Origin: JAPLDB01 sp038206355
GTDB lineage: Bacteria > Bacteroidota > Bacteroidia > AKYH767-A > 2013-40CM-41-45
Reading direction: 5' to 3'
DNA: 64,000 nt
Assembly (NCBI GenBank): GCA_038206355.1
Contig: JBBRAY010000010.1
Span: 1 to 64,000 of the forward strand
The notes below the pieces were generated by a model. That model worked only from the letters and a program-made list of their open reading frames with translations. It searched no databases and had not been told where the DNA came from. Shown piece by piece: positions 52,768 through 61,748 of the stretch. Position 1 is the stretch's first letter. The number at the start of each line of letters is the position of its first letter. The translations under genes were made by a program, and so were the position numbers.

Positions 52768-53501
52768 AAAGAATGAACAGCATCTGCAATTTCAGCGATG
52801 ATGCTTTGATCCTTCTCTATTGAGTTACCAACGACAATTACGTCTGCTCCGGCAGTACAAAGTTCAAGTGCTTTCTCAGCCGTTTTGATTCCGCCACCAA
52901 CAATCAGAGGCAGACCTGCATTTTTACTTACAGCGTCTATCATACTTCTGCTGATCGGATGACGAGCACCACTTCCGGCGTCCATGTACAATAACTTTAA
53001 TCCCAGCAACTCACCTGCCCATGCAGTGCTTACAGCAATGTCATTTTTATCATGGGGAATTGGCAAAGTATTGCTCATGTAGGTAACAGAAGTTAAATGA
53101 CCCGGATCAACTAGCATATAACCCGTTGACATTACTTCCAGTGAACTTGATTTCAAAAGTGGCGCCGCAAGAACCTGTCTGCCGATGAGCATGTCAGCAT
53201 TGCGGCCGCTGATGAGTGAAAGAAAAAGTATGGCGTCAGCATGGTGGCTGATCTGCATCGTATTTCCCGGAAAAAGAACGAGCGGGATTTTGCAATGTTT
53301 CTTCAGCGTCTTCAGGCATGAATCAAGGGTACCGTTTATGAGCAGGCTACTTCCAACAAAAATAAAATCCACACCGGCCTCTGCTGATGCTTTTGCAAGC
53401 GTCTCCGCTTCACGCTCACCGGTTTTATCCGGGTCAACGAGTACGGCAAAAAGTTTTTTCGCAGAATTCCGCGCAGCAATAAGTTGAGAATGCACGCCCA
53501 T
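52755..53501 (-). CDS. Geranylgeranylglyceryl-phosphate synthase family protein
   Basis: The 248-residue TIM-barrel protein shows 'LFAVLVDPDKTGEREAE' near residue 17, 'VDFIFVGSSLLINGTLDS', 'IPLVLFPGNTMQIS', 'DPGHLTSVTYMSNTLPIP' and 'LPLIVGGGIKTAEKA', the prenyl- and glycerol-phosphate sites of the GGGPS/PcrB family. Archaea use these enzymes for ether lipids; group II members are widespread in Bacteroidota and form geranylgeranylglyceryl phosphate of unknown further fate. It is the last gene of a run that includes PPTase, nadD, gmk and yicC. Confidence 0.92.
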   Translation of the reverse strand: MGVHSQLIAARNSAKKLFAVLVDPDKTGEREAETLAKASAEAGVDFIFVGSSLLINGTLDSCLKTLKKHCKIPLVLFPGNTMQISHHADAILFLSLISGRNADMLIGRQVLAAPLLKSSSLEVMSTGYMLVDPGHLTSVTYMSNTLPIPHDKNDIAVSTAWAGELLGLKLLYMDAGSGARHPISRSMIDAVSKNAGLPLIVGGGIKTAEKALELCTAGADVIVVGNSIEKDQSIIAEIADAVHSFQLS

Positions 53502-53539
53502 GGAGCCAAAGATAGTTATTCTCCATAAAGGCCCATAGA

Positions 53540-54169
53540 TTATTGATCAATGCACCAGGTGATGAGCAGGTCACCCTTTTGCGCATAATGAAGGGAATAG
53601 TTTTTCTTAAAATCAGCTTTGGAAACAAGTCCATTCACCACTCCTGAAAAGCTGTATTCAAATGGCCTTACCAATAGATGCTCCTTAAAAATCAGTTCGC
53701 CAATGCTATGCATTTTGAATAAAACCTCTTTCACACCCCATATCAGAAAAAGTTTTTCCAGGTTGTTTTTCCCGTCCATCATTTTTTCTTCTTCTTCAGA
53801 AACAAATTTGTGCGCGATGTTATTTATCCGGAGATTAATCCGCTCCAGGTCAATGCCAACAGAATATGCATCTGAAATAATAATTCCCGCAAATTCTTTT
53901 GTATGAGAAATGGAAATATGGATGGATGAATTTTCAATGTAGGGCTTCCCGGAATCATGATACCTGATAGAAAAATTTCTATTTAGCTTCTTCAGCAACA
54001 ACCGAATGCAAATCCATTCTTTTTTTCTGGCCACGTGTGTAAATGAATTGACCCCGGCTAAGTCATTTGGGGAAAGAGATGCCAGTGAAAGTAGTTCATC
54101 AACGTCTTCGTCCATTTTCCAGACGGCTAACTGAAAAATTTTTTCTTCAAGAGAAAAGAATAATGGCAT
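53540..54169 (-). CDS. 4'-phosphopantetheinyl transferase superfamily protein
   Basis: The 209-residue protein has the three PPTase motifs: 'SIHISISHTKEFAGIIISD', 'YSVGIDLERINLRINN' with the Gly-x-Asp metal site, and 'FLIWGVKEVLFKMHSIGE' with Trp-Gly-x-Lys-Glu. These enzymes attach the phosphopantetheine arm from CoA to carrier proteins. The Sfp/HetI branch is most likely. It lies 12 bp after nadD and 38 bp before the GGGP synthase, all on the same strand. Confidence 0.88.
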   Translation of the reverse strand: MPLFFSLEEKIFQLAVWKMDEDVDELLSLASLSPNDLAGVNSFTHVARKKEWICIRLLLKKLNRNFSIRYHDSGKPYIENSSIHISISHTKEFAGIIISDAYSVGIDLERINLRINNIAHKFVSEEEEKMMDGKNNLEKLFLIWGVKEVLFKMHSIGELIFKEHLLVRPFEYSFSGVVNGLVSKADFKKNYSLHYAQKGDLLITWCIDQ

Positions 54170-54181
54170 TGATGCTAAATA

Positions 54182-54760
54182 TTATTTCCTGTAAAAGCCC
54201 ATCTCTTCTATCCTGTCAAGTACTGCGTCGTCAAGCATATATCGTATATCTTTTTTATTCAGAAGACTATTTCGGATAAATGTTGCAGAAATTTCCATGA
54301 CAGGAACTTCGCTGATGAGTTTCACTCTGGGATGGATATGAAATTTTGTTTCCTCCACGTGCAACCGCGGATACACATACACCATGCATGACTGCAGTAT
54401 CTCTTCATAATTTTTCCATTGGTCAAAAGTGCGAAGGTTGTCTTCTCCAATAATAAGTACAAAATCGTTCGCCGGAAATTTTTCTTTGAGGTGCTGAAGT
54501 GTATGAATCGTATAACTCGGTTTCGAAAGTTTAAATTCAACATCGCTGGCCTTTATTTTTTTGTTGTTGCCAATGGCTAGTTTTACCAGTTCAAGGCGGT
54601 GATAATCCTGCAACATGTCGTTTGTCATCTTCAACGGGTTGCGTGGAGAAACCACCATCCATATTTCGTCAAGGTCAGAAAATTCAGCCATGTAACCGGC
54701 AATTACCAGGTGTCCGATATGAACAGGATTAAAAGAACCGGGGTATAAACCAATGCGCAT
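54182..54760 (-). CDS. nadD: Nicotinate-nucleotide adenylyltransferase
   Basis: From 54760 the protein has 192 residues and starts 'MRIGLYPGSFNPVHIGHLVI', the nucleotidyltransferase (His-x-Gly-His) motif. 'DEIWMVVSPRNPLK' and 'FVLIIGEDNLRTFDQWKNY' follow, with the late 'MEISATFIRNSLLNKK' (Ser-x-Thr-x-Ile-Arg). NadD makes deamido-NAD from nicotinate mononucleotide. A start at 54796 would put 12 residues before the conserved first strand, so 54760 is chosen. Confidence 0.96.
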   Translation of the reverse strand: MRIGLYPGSFNPVHIGHLVIAGYMAEFSDLDEIWMVVSPRNPLKMTNDMLQDYHRLELVKLAIGNNKKIKASDVEFKLSKPSYTIHTLQHLKEKFPANDFVLIIGEDNLRTFDQWKNYEEILQSCMVYVYPRLHVEETKFHIHPRVKLISEVPVMEISATFIRNSLLNKKDIRYMLDDAVLDRIEEMGFYRK

Positions 54761-54802
54761 AATAAAGATGTTATCCGTTATTAGGAAATTCGCCAATCGT
54801 TT

Positions 54803-55375
54803 TCAGGGAATACCCAGAAACTCTTTTACAAGTTTCGTTGCCTGTTCGAGTGCATGTTCAAGCGTATCATTGAGGATGATGTGATCAAATTTATCTTCAT
54901 ATGTCAGCTCATGCTCCGCTTTTGCAATTCTTGTCGCCAGAGATTCGGCAGATTCTGTATTCCGCTCTGTGAGGCGTTTTATCAATACATCAACATTCAA
55001 TGGTTTGATAAAAACGGCCAGCAGATCATCTCCGTATATTTTTTTGATGTTCAGTCCACCCTCAACATCCACATCAAATGCAACGGCTTTGTTCTCATTC
55101 CAGATGCGCTCCACCTCCGACTTCAAAGTGCCGTAGTAAAGATCTTTATACACTTCTTCCCACTCTACAAACTGACCCGCTTCAATTTTCTTTTTGAATT
55201 CTTCAACGGTAAGAAAATGGTAATCTTTTCCGTCTTCTTCTGCATTTCTTTTCTTTCGTGTTGTTGCAGAAACAGAAAAACGAATCTGTGGAAAATTATC
55301 CAGCAGGTATTTGGTAATGGTTGTTTTACCACTACCTGATGGGCCACAGAATAATATGAGCTTACCTTCCTTCAA
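54803..55375 (-). CDS. gmk: Guanylate kinase
   Basis: The 190-residue protein has the P-loop 'LILFCGPSGSGKTTITKYL', the GMP-binding 'IRFSVSATTRKKRNAEEDGK' and 'YHFLTVEEFKKKIEAGQFVE'. It converts GMP to GDP. It sits 7 bp after the longer nadD frame (42 bp from its chosen start) and 131 bp after yicC, the common yicC-gmk-nadD order of Bacteroidota. Confidence 0.97.
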   Translation of the reverse strand: MKEGKLILFCGPSGSGKTTITKYLLDNFPQIRFSVSATTRKKRNAEEDGKDYHFLTVEEFKKKIEAGQFVEWEEVYKDLYYGTLKSEVERIWNENKAVAFDVDVEGGLNIKKIYGDDLLAVFIKPLNVDVLIKRLTERNTESAESLATRIAKAEHELTYEDKFDHIILNDTLEHALEQATKLVKEFLGIP

Positions 55376-55506
55376 TGCGATTCTCGTTTAATCAGAAATC
55401 ATGTTCATATGCGAATGAAATGGTTGATTGGTTGATTTACAAGAATCAATCTAATGCGTTCAGAGGCTGTAACCAATCAACTTAATCAATCCGGTCAACG
55501 TATCAA

Positions 55507-56379
55507 CTAAAGTATATTCATCATCAACTCCTTTATCTTCTCCAGTTCATCTTTCATCTGTACCACGAACTTTTGAATAACGGCATCGTTTGCTTTTGCA
55601 CCGAGCGTATTGATCTCGCGGCCCATTTCCTGCGTGATGAATCCGATTTTTTTACCGTTGCTTTGGGGTTCATTCATGGTATCGAGGAAATAATTGCAAT
55701 GACTTCGCAGCCGTACCTTCTCTTCGGTCACGTCCATTTTTTCGAGGTAATATAATACTTCCTGCTCAAAACGATTTTTATCTACTGCATCTTTGGCAGC
55801 ACTTTCTTTCATCTGGTCGGCAAGTCGTTTGCGGATATTTTCAATTCTTCCAGCTTCCAGTGGTTCGACCTTTTTCAGATTGTCTTCGATGGCGTCAATG
55901 CGTTCGCGCAAATCCTTCTCCATGAATTTTCCTTCTGTAGCACGAAAAGTATTGAATGCTTTGATGGCTAGCTGCAAGGTCTCGTTGATCTTCTTCCATT
56001 CTTCTTCATCAAAATTCACCTCTTCCATATTCAATGCATCAGGAAGACGCAATATTGTGCCCAGGTAATCATCCGTATTTATCTTTAGTTCTTCATTCAG
56101 CGATTTCAGCTCAGCATGGTATTGCCTTACAACGTCCTTATTAATCCTTGATTTACGCTGCGGCTCAGAAGAATCAATGCTGATATACACTTCTACTTTT
56201 CCACGTTCCAGTTCACGGCCAAGCATGGTTCTCATTTCCATGTCTTTCTCTTTGTAAGCTGATGGAACGCGCAAAGTGAGGTCAAAAAACTTACTGTTCA
56301 GCGAGCGGATGTCAACAGAAATGGTTTTGCTGCCAAATTCTGCTACTGCGTTGCCGAAGCCCGTCATGGAACGAATCAT
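55507..56379 (-). CDS. YicC-family endoribonuclease
   Basis: The 290-residue protein begins 'MIRSMTGFGNAVAEFGSKTI' and 'DIRSLNSKFFDLTLRVPSAY', and ends with 'IGFITQEMGREINTLGAKAN' and 'FVVQMKDELEKIKELMMNIL', the standard YicC N- and C-terminal blocks. YicC proteins are metal-dependent endoribonucleases that help degrade small RNAs in E. coli. The length is typical. The following 131-bp gap to gmk contains 'ttgattggttgatt' word-runs. Confidence 0.93.
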   Translation of the reverse strand: MIRSMTGFGNAVAEFGSKTISVDIRSLNSKFFDLTLRVPSAYKEKDMEMRTMLGRELERGKVEVYISIDSSEPQRKSRINKDVVRQYHAELKSLNEELKINTDDYLGTILRLPDALNMEEVNFDEEEWKKINETLQLAIKAFNTFRATEGKFMEKDLRERIDAIEDNLKKVEPLEAGRIENIRKRLADQMKESAAKDAVDKNRFEQEVLYYLEKMDVTEEKVRLRSHCNYFLDTMNEPQSNGKKIGFITQEMGREINTLGAKANDAVIQKFVVQMKDELEKIKELMMNIL

Positions 56380-56917
56380 AGGGGGAAAATTTATTTCGGC
56401 AAACGTAACTAAAAACCTGAAGTAAAAGAATTAACGAGTATGGCGCATAGAACTGATTTAGGAAAATACAAAACTGCCAGGATTAAACATGGAGGTCTGA
56501 AGGCAAGGAGATCAGCCAAATCATCTCTCAGTGGAAACTGCAGCCGATTGCGAAATGGATTTGTTCGGTAGTTTGAGATTTCAAAAAAATAAACCACGGA
56601 AATACAAAGCATGTAGTTTCAGTATTTCTCTTTGCTCTCCTTTTCTCCGTATTTCCCGGCTGTTGATTCCGGCTGTTTTCTGTGGCCCTCTGTGATTTCT
56701 CTGTGGTAAATGGCTGTTTTGATATCCGCAGCACCTTCGGTAAATCCAATACACCACAGAGAGTCACAGAGGTTCACAGAGAAGAATTTATTTGGAGCAG
56801 ATCATGTTTTTGTTCCGACAATAAATTATTACTGAAAAAAAATAGAAATTCTATTTTTATTTACACATAGAATCTCCGTGGTTAAAGGATTTTTAGAATC
56901 TTCACGTCAATCAAATG
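56380..56917. repeat. 538-bp spacer with 'tcacagag' word-runs
   Basis: No gene was found. 56585-56790 is made of the words 'cctctgtgatttctctgtgg' and, inverted, 'ccacagagagtcacagagg' with 'ttcacagagaag', so a transcript could form a large stem. This word family is the sixth in the window. Nothing else stands out. Confidence 0.7.
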
Positions 56918-57826
56918 TTACTCCCGTGTTTTCACTCTCATCTGAAATGAATTATTACTCACAAGAAAAACGCCAATAAAGATCAGCAAAGCAGAAAAAA
57001 CCTTTCCCCAGGAAATAGAATCGTTACCTGTGGAAATGGCAATGATGGCTGTAAGTAAGGGTTGAAGATATATATAAGCGCTTACTACAGCCGGACTCAA
57101 TTCTTTCAACGCATATATGTTGAGCAGGTAAGCAAGGAAAGTGGTGAAGAAAATTACAAAGAAGAGTAAGCCGTAAGCCGTTGGTGTAAAACTCTCCCAG
57201 TTGACAGCAACCAACTGGTTATATCCGATCGGTATGATGAAAATCATTGAAAACGTAAACGTCCAGCGGAGAATGGTAACGGTATGGTACTTTTTAATGA
57301 GCGGTTTCACGAGTACGAGATAAGTTCCCCATGAAAGTGCATTGATAAATATGAGCAGGTCGCCAAAAGGATTGTCATCTCTTCCTGTTGAACTCAGTCC
57401 GCTATTTAGCATAAGTGTCGCTGCGCCGGCAAAACCGATAATAATTCCTGCAGCTCTCACCCATGTAATTCTTTCTCTGATGAGAAAACCGGCCACTACC
57501 ACCACAAGAATAGGAGTTGTAATCATCATGATGGCAGCGCTGATGGGCGATGTTAGGCTGAGTCCTTTGATAAACAACGTCTGATTGATAGTAACTCCAA
57601 ACAGGCAAAGCAAAAAGAGGCGTGGAAGATCTTTCTTGTCTGTTTTTTCTTTGACGAATAACGCATCGGCCAGCCAGAACAAAGGCGTTACACCCAACAC
57701 GCGCAAAACAACCAAAGCAAACGGACCGATGTGATCACGCATGAGCACTTTGGCGATCACAAAGGTAATGGCGTAGATAACCTGGGAAATAAGGAGGAAG
57801 AGGTGGGCTTTTCTATTGTTTGTCAA
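56918..57826 (-). CDS. EamA-family (DMT superfamily) transporter
   Basis: The 302-residue protein has ten hydrophobic segments arranged as two EamA repeats ('AHLFLLISQVIYAITFVIAK', 'FLLCLFGVTINQTLFIKGL' and the second half 'VVSAYIYLQPLLTAIIAIS'). Pro-Leu-Leu-Thr in the last repeat is typical. Substrate unknown; family members export amino acids, metabolites or nucleotide sugars. It lies 16 bp after the ArsC/Spx-like gene at 57843, so the two may be co-transcribed. Confidence 0.85.
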   Translation of the reverse strand: MTNNRKAHLFLLISQVIYAITFVIAKVLMRDHIGPFALVVLRVLGVTPLFWLADALFVKEKTDKKDLPRLFLLCLFGVTINQTLFIKGLSLTSPISAAIMMITTPILVVVVAGFLIRERITWVRAAGIIIGFAGAATLMLNSGLSSTGRDDNPFGDLLIFINALSWGTYLVLVKPLIKKYHTVTILRWTFTFSMIFIIPIGYNQLVAVNWESFTPTAYGLLFFVIFFTTFLAYLLNIYALKELSPAVVSAYIYLQPLLTAIIAISTGNDSISWGKVFSALLIFIGVFLVSNNSFQMRVKTRE

Positions 57827-57842
57827 AACTTAAAATGAGCTG

Positions 57843-58202
57843 TTACTTTTTCAATGCCTCCTTCGCTGCCGCAACATTCTTTGCAGAATTACCAATAAAA
57901 ATCTGACCATTCACAATTATCACAGGCCGCTTGAGAAAAGTATATTCTTCGAGGATGTATTTGCGATAATCTTTCTCGGTTAAAGTCATTTTATTCAATC
58001 CCCATCCCCGAAACTTGAGTGCGATACGGCTGAACAATGCTTCATAACTTCCCGCAAGCTTTTTCATTTCATCAATCTGTGCAGGTGTAATGGATTCGGT
58101 TTTGATGTCTTGCATTTCCACCTTTTTTGAAAGCATTAATTCTTTTTCAATTCTTTTCCAGGTGGAACAGGTACCGAGGAAGTAAATTTTAGCAACCGTC
58201 AT
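57843..58202 (-). CDS. ArsC/Spx-family protein with a single N-terminal Cys
   Basis: The 119-residue protein has the thioredoxin-like ArsC/Spx fold: 'KIYFLGTCSTWKRIEKEL' with Cys12, 'MQDIKTESITPAQIDEM', 'DYRKYILEEYTFLKRPVI' (Arg-Pro and the cis-Pro region) and 'IFIGNSAKNVAAAKEAL'. Where Spx has CxxC, the second position is Trp15, so it is closer to arsenate-reductase-like or YffB-like members. Redox or arsenate function is not settled. It would be cytoplasmic. Confidence 0.8.
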   Translation of the reverse strand: MTVAKIYFLGTCSTWKRIEKELMLSKKVEMQDIKTESITPAQIDEMKKLAGSYEALFSRIALKFRGWGLNKMTLTEKDYRKYILEEYTFLKRPVIIVNGQIFIGNSAKNVAAAKEALKK

Positions 58203-58250
58203 TGGTCATTGGTCATTAGTTATTGAGTCATTGATCATTGGGAGCAACCG
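58203..58250. repeat. 'ggtcattggtcattag' word-run
   Basis: A short stretch of attggtcatt, agttattgagtcatt and gatcattggg words directly upstream of the ArsC/Spx-like gene, another of the window's spacer word families. Confidence 0.6.
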
Positions 58251-58307
58251 ATATTAATCATGATACATCGCGCATTGGCTGTTTTAATACATCTTAAATA
58301 TTACCTC

Positions 58308-58595
58308 TTAAATCGTTTTCCAGTTCCACCATTTCAATTTTTCCAAATCGTGTTTCGCATTGGACGCAAAATAAACAGCACACCGGAATACATACAGCAG
58401 ACAACGGTCCTGAACGACTCCTACGTGTTTGTTGCTTTTGTGGTAAAGCTTTTCGGGATTCTTATCAATGAGGTCCCCGACACTTTTGATTCCGATTTCC
58501 ATGAGATCATTCGCAATGGATTTTCCAACACCGGGAATGCGCTGAAGGTCTTTAAGTGATTCTTCTCTGTGGGATGTTTGAAGATATGTCTTCAT
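58308..58595 (-). CDS. Helix-hairpin-helix protein of the Cdd1 (pathogenicity locus) type
   Basis: From the ATG at 58595 the protein has 95 residues. It contains 'LKDLQRIPGVGKSIANDLM' (a helix-hairpin-helix DNA-binding motif), 'GIKSVGDLIDKNPEKLYHKS' and 'VQDRCLLYVFRCAVYFASN' then 'LEKLKWWNWKTI'. This is the small Cdd1/mitomycin-resistance-like family of unknown function. A longer frame uses GTG at 58646 and adds residues that do not fit the family, so ATG 58595 is preferred. The spacer on its right has 'cacgaattacacaaattt' words. Confidence 0.8.
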   Translation of the reverse strand: MKTYLQTSHREESLKDLQRIPGVGKSIANDLMEIGIKSVGDLIDKNPEKLYHKSNKHVGVVQDRCLLYVFRCAVYFASNAKHDLEKLKWWNWKTI

Positions 58596-58772
58596 GTGAG
58601 ACTTTAATGTATATGATCTTTGCTCAAATGCGTGGTATCGCGCCACGAATTACACAAATTTCCACCAATTGATATGTTTATAGAAGAATGGTTTGTGATA
58701 ATTCGTGAAATAAGTGGCTAACTATTAAGCTTAAAGCAATTGCAAAGTCGGGAAGAAATTTTTCGATTAAAA

Positions 58773-58955
58773 TCACTTTGCCGGTTTTTTCAAAAGTTCA
58801 GAGTCTTCTTTTATTACCTTATCAAGGTGCTGCAACAGGTTTATGGCTCCTTCTTTCTTATCTCTGATCAGTTTGTAAACATCTTCAAGAAGTTCATCAG
58901 GCAGCTCATCTACGAGTTTTTTTAAATCAACTTTGGTGATCGTCTTTTCATTCAG
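58773..58955 (-). CDS. Small helical protein, possible antitoxin-like, non-ATG start
   Basis: A 60-codon frame follows directly after a TAG: 'LNEKTITKVDLKKLVDELP', 'DELLEDVYKLIRDKKEGAIN', 'HLDKVIKEDSELLKKPAK'. The Lys-x-x-Leu-x-x-x-Leu-Pro-x-Glu-Leu pattern is typical of short Bacteroidota antitoxins and DUF2281-like proteins. No ATG opens it; the first codon is CTG in 'tagctgaatgaaaag', as if an ATG had changed by one base, and ATG in a different frame lies just upstream (58949). So it may be expressed weakly or be decayed. No toxin gene is adjacent. Confidence 0.5.
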   Translation of the reverse strand: MNEKTITKVDLKKLVDELPDELLEDVYKLIRDKKEGAINLLQHLDKVIKEDSELLKKPAK

Positions 58956-58982
58956 CTAATATAATGCATTTTCATTTTCAAC

Positions 58983-59384
58983 TCATTTCAGGTTTTCGAT
59001 ATTCTGAAAAAAGATCTTGCTTGTGCCTTCATCGTTGATAAACAGAAACGTTTGCTGCACGGTTACTTTGCTGCAGACTACTTTATATTTAAGTTCAAGC
59101 TGGTTTAGTCCTTTGTCGCTGTCGTATTCTTCCTTTGCACTGATAAATTCAAAAGACTGTATCGGTCCGGTTACTGTTTTTAGTTGTTCAAAGCGCTCCT
59201 TCTTTTTAGCTACCGGTTCGCTTTCATTGGACAAGTCAGTATAATATTTATCAATGTCCGAATAATTTTCATTCTTCAGATCGGTAAGCAGGTTTTCAGC
59301 TGTAGTGCGTGCTTCAGTCTGATTGACTTTCAACGCACAGGAAGAAAAAAACAGGAGCATTAAAATGAACGGATATAATTTCAT
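58983..59384 (-). CDS. Lipoprotein of unknown function (DUF4019-like)
   Basis: The 133-residue protein has a lipoprotein signal with lipobox 'LLFFSSCALK' (Cys16) and a small alpha+beta domain: 'ARTTAENLLTDLKNENYSDI', 'EQLKTVTGPIQSFEFISA' and 'VTVQQTFLFINDEGTSKIFF'. This arrangement resembles the DUF4019/DUF3887 group of exported proteins, but I am not certain of the family. It lies 15 bp downstream of the RNase R gene end and on the same strand. Membrane-anchored, probably in the periplasm. Confidence 0.75.
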   Translation of the reverse strand: MKLYPFILMLLFFSSCALKVNQTEARTTAENLLTDLKNENYSDIDKYYTDLSNESEPVAKKKERFEQLKTVTGPIQSFEFISAKEEYDSDKGLNQLELKYKVVCSKVTVQQTFLFINDEGTSKIFFQNIENLK

Positions 59385-59399
59385 AGGTTAAATTGAATT

Positions 59400-61748
59400 T
59401 TATCTTCTTCTTTTTTTCTTTCCCCTTTCCCTGTCGCGCCGTTGCAAAGGTTTTCTTCCATCGCCGTCTCTACTGTATCCTTCTTTTTTCATACTCACTC
59501 TTTCCGGATCAGGAATCAGTTTAAAATCAATCTGCTTGCGCATCAAATCACACCTGGCGACCTGTACTTTAACGGTATCGCCCATCGTATATTTGTTTTT
59601 GGTGCGTGAACCTACCACACAATAATTCGTTTCATCAAACTCATAAAAGTCATCGTCGAGGTCGCGGAGGCGGACCATTCCTTCACATTTATTTTCTACA
59701 ATTTCCACAAACAATCCCCATTCAGTAACTCCACTGATGATGCCATCGAAAACCTGACCGAGCTTATCCTGTAAAAATTCCACCTGCTTATACTTGATGG
59801 ACGCACGCTCAGCTTCCGATGCGCGGATCTCCATCTGTGTGCTGTGCTTGCATTGCATTTCGAGAATTTCAGGGTCAGCGCTTTCGTCTCCACGCAAATA
59901 ATATTCAAGCAAGCGGTGTACCAGTACGTCAGGATACCTGCGGATGGGTGAAGTGAAGTGTGAGTAAAAATCAAATGCCAGTCCGTAATGCCCGATATTT
60001 TCAGTGGTGTAAATTGCTTTACTCATCGTACGTACAGCCAGTTGCTCGAGCACATTCTGTTCCTTTTTTCCACGGAGATCTTTCATCAGTCCGTTTAATG
60101 AATGCGCAATTTCTTTTTCATTATCAATCTTTAATTTATACCCCCATTTTCCGGCGAATCGCGCGAAGTTTTGCAGCTTCTCACTCACAGGTGAATCGTG
60201 GATACGATAGACAAAAGCGCGTGCGCCTACAGCAACCTTTGTCTCTTTCTTCTTAATATTTGCTTTCTGCTTTTCACCTTTCATCTGGTGCGTGCGCCCG
60301 GCCCATTCAGCCACGCTTCTGTTGGCCAGCAGCATAAATTCTTCAATCAGTTTATTGGCGTCCTTATTTTCTTTTAGATAGACGCCGAGCGGTTTTCCGT
60401 TTTCATCAAGTTTGAATTTCACCTCTGCCTTTTCAAAAGCAATGGCACCTTTTTTAAATCTATCAGCACGTAGTATTTTTGCAAGCTCTTGCATGTAAAG
60501 GATCTCCTCGGAGAATGGACCTTTTCCTGTTTCAATTACATCCTGCGCTTCATCATAGTGGAACCGTTTATTGGAATGAATAATTGTTTTCCCAAACCAT
60601 TGTTTCAATACCTGCGCCTTATCATTCATTTCAAACACAGCAGAAAAACAAAGTTTGTCTTCCATTGGCCTTAGCGAACAAACGCCATTGCTGAGTTTTT
60701 CGGGGAGCATGGGAATTACGCGGTCAACGAGGTATACTGACGTTCCACGGTCGTATGCTTCCTTATCCAGAAAACTTCCCGGGCGTATGTAATGCGATAC
60801 GTCGGCAATGTGAACGCCGATTTCTACGTTTCCGCTATCCAGTTTGCGGAATGAAAGTGCATCGTCAAAATCCTTCGCATCAATTGGATCGATGGTAAAG
60901 GTTGTGACTGAACGGAAATCTTTTCTTTTAGAAATTTCCTTCGGGTCAATTTTTTCGGGAATGGCATCGGCTTCTTTCTCCACGCGTTCCGGGAACTCCA
61001 ACGGAAATCCGAATTCCGCAAGGATACTATTCATCTCCACATCGTTTTCTCCAGGCCATCCAATGATTGTTTTAATGCGTCCCACCGGATTCTTAGCGCC
61101 CTTAGGCCAGTCCGTCATTTCAGCGAGAACCTTTTGTCCTTGCTTTGCACTATTTATTTTATCTTCCGGGATAAAAATATCCACGAGCATTTTCGGGCTG
61201 TCGGGGACAACAAACACAATTTTTCCATTGACCTGCACCTTGCCGACAAATTCTGTTTTCGCACGCTTCAAAACCTCTACTACTTCGCCTTCCATTCGTT
61301 TGTGCTTATGGCGGGCATAGAGATAGATTTTTACCCGGTCGCCATTGAGGGCATTTTTTACGTTACGGGGGGCAATTTCAATATCGTCTTCATCATTCTC
61401 GCTCAGCAGGTAAGCGGTTCCAGAAGCTTTGATGTCGATGACACCTTCCATATAAGCATGCTGCGGTTTCAGTTTATAGCTGCCGCGGTCTGTTTCTATC
61501 AGGTCACCTTTTGTATGTAACTCACCCAATAAGTGGATAATTCCTGATTTCAGCTCGTCATGTAATTCATCCATATATGCATAATCGGGGATGGTTTTCC
61601 TTATAAACTCAACGGCCAACGGTTCGATCAGTTTAGAAAGCTGTTTATGGTTAAATGTCTTACCCGGGTGCTTGTTGAAAACCTTGTATAGTTCTCCCGC
61701 CAAAAAGCCGGTAAATGGATTTTCATCTTTTTTCTTCCGCTTGCTCAT
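59400..61748 (-). CDS. rnr: Ribonuclease R
   Basis: The 782-residue exoribonuclease degrades structured RNA 3' to 5'. It has N-terminal cold-shock-type domains ('MEGVIDIKASGTAYLLS', 'LVEVLKRAKTEFVGKVQVNG' type), the RNB catalytic domain with 'TIDPIDAKDFDDALSFRKL' (the metal-binding Asp residues) and 'LVDRVIPMLPEKLSNGVCSL', and a C-terminal S1 domain ('FDGIISGVTEWGLFVEIVEN') with a basic tail ending 'KKKRRR'. Length and motifs are typical. Confidence 0.95.
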   Translation of the reverse strand: MSKRKKKDENPFTGFLAGELYKVFNKHPGKTFNHKQLSKLIEPLAVEFIRKTIPDYAYMDELHDELKSGIIHLLGELHTKGDLIETDRGSYKLKPQHAYMEGVIDIKASGTAYLLSENDEDDIEIAPRNVKNALNGDRVKIYLYARHKHKRMEGEVVEVLKRAKTEFVGKVQVNGKIVFVVPDSPKMLVDIFIPEDKINSAKQGQKVLAEMTDWPKGAKNPVGRIKTIIGWPGENDVEMNSILAEFGFPLEFPERVEKEADAIPEKIDPKEISKRKDFRSVTTFTIDPIDAKDFDDALSFRKLDSGNVEIGVHIADVSHYIRPGSFLDKEAYDRGTSVYLVDRVIPMLPEKLSNGVCSLRPMEDKLCFSAVFEMNDKAQVLKQWFGKTIIHSNKRFHYDEAQDVIETGKGPFSEEILYMQELAKILRADRFKKGAIAFEKAEVKFKLDENGKPLGVYLKENKDANKLIEEFMLLANRSVAEWAGRTHQMKGEKQKANIKKKETKVAVGARAFVYRIHDSPVSEKLQNFARFAGKWGYKLKIDNEKEIAHSLNGLMKDLRGKKEQNVLEQLAVRTMSKAIYTTENIGHYGLAFDFYSHFTSPIRRYPDVLVHRLLEYYLRGDESADPEILEMQCKHSTQMEIRASEAERASIKYKQVEFLQDKLGQVFDGIISGVTEWGLFVEIVENKCEGMVRLRDLDDDFYEFDETNYCVVGSRTKNKYTMGDTVKVQVARCDLMRKQIDFKLIPDPERVSMKKEGYSRDGDGRKPLQRRDRERGKKKRRR

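Noticed and set aside
60844..61320. 158-codon open frame antisense to rnr
   Set aside because: Lies entirely inside RNase R with no family features; a shadow frame.
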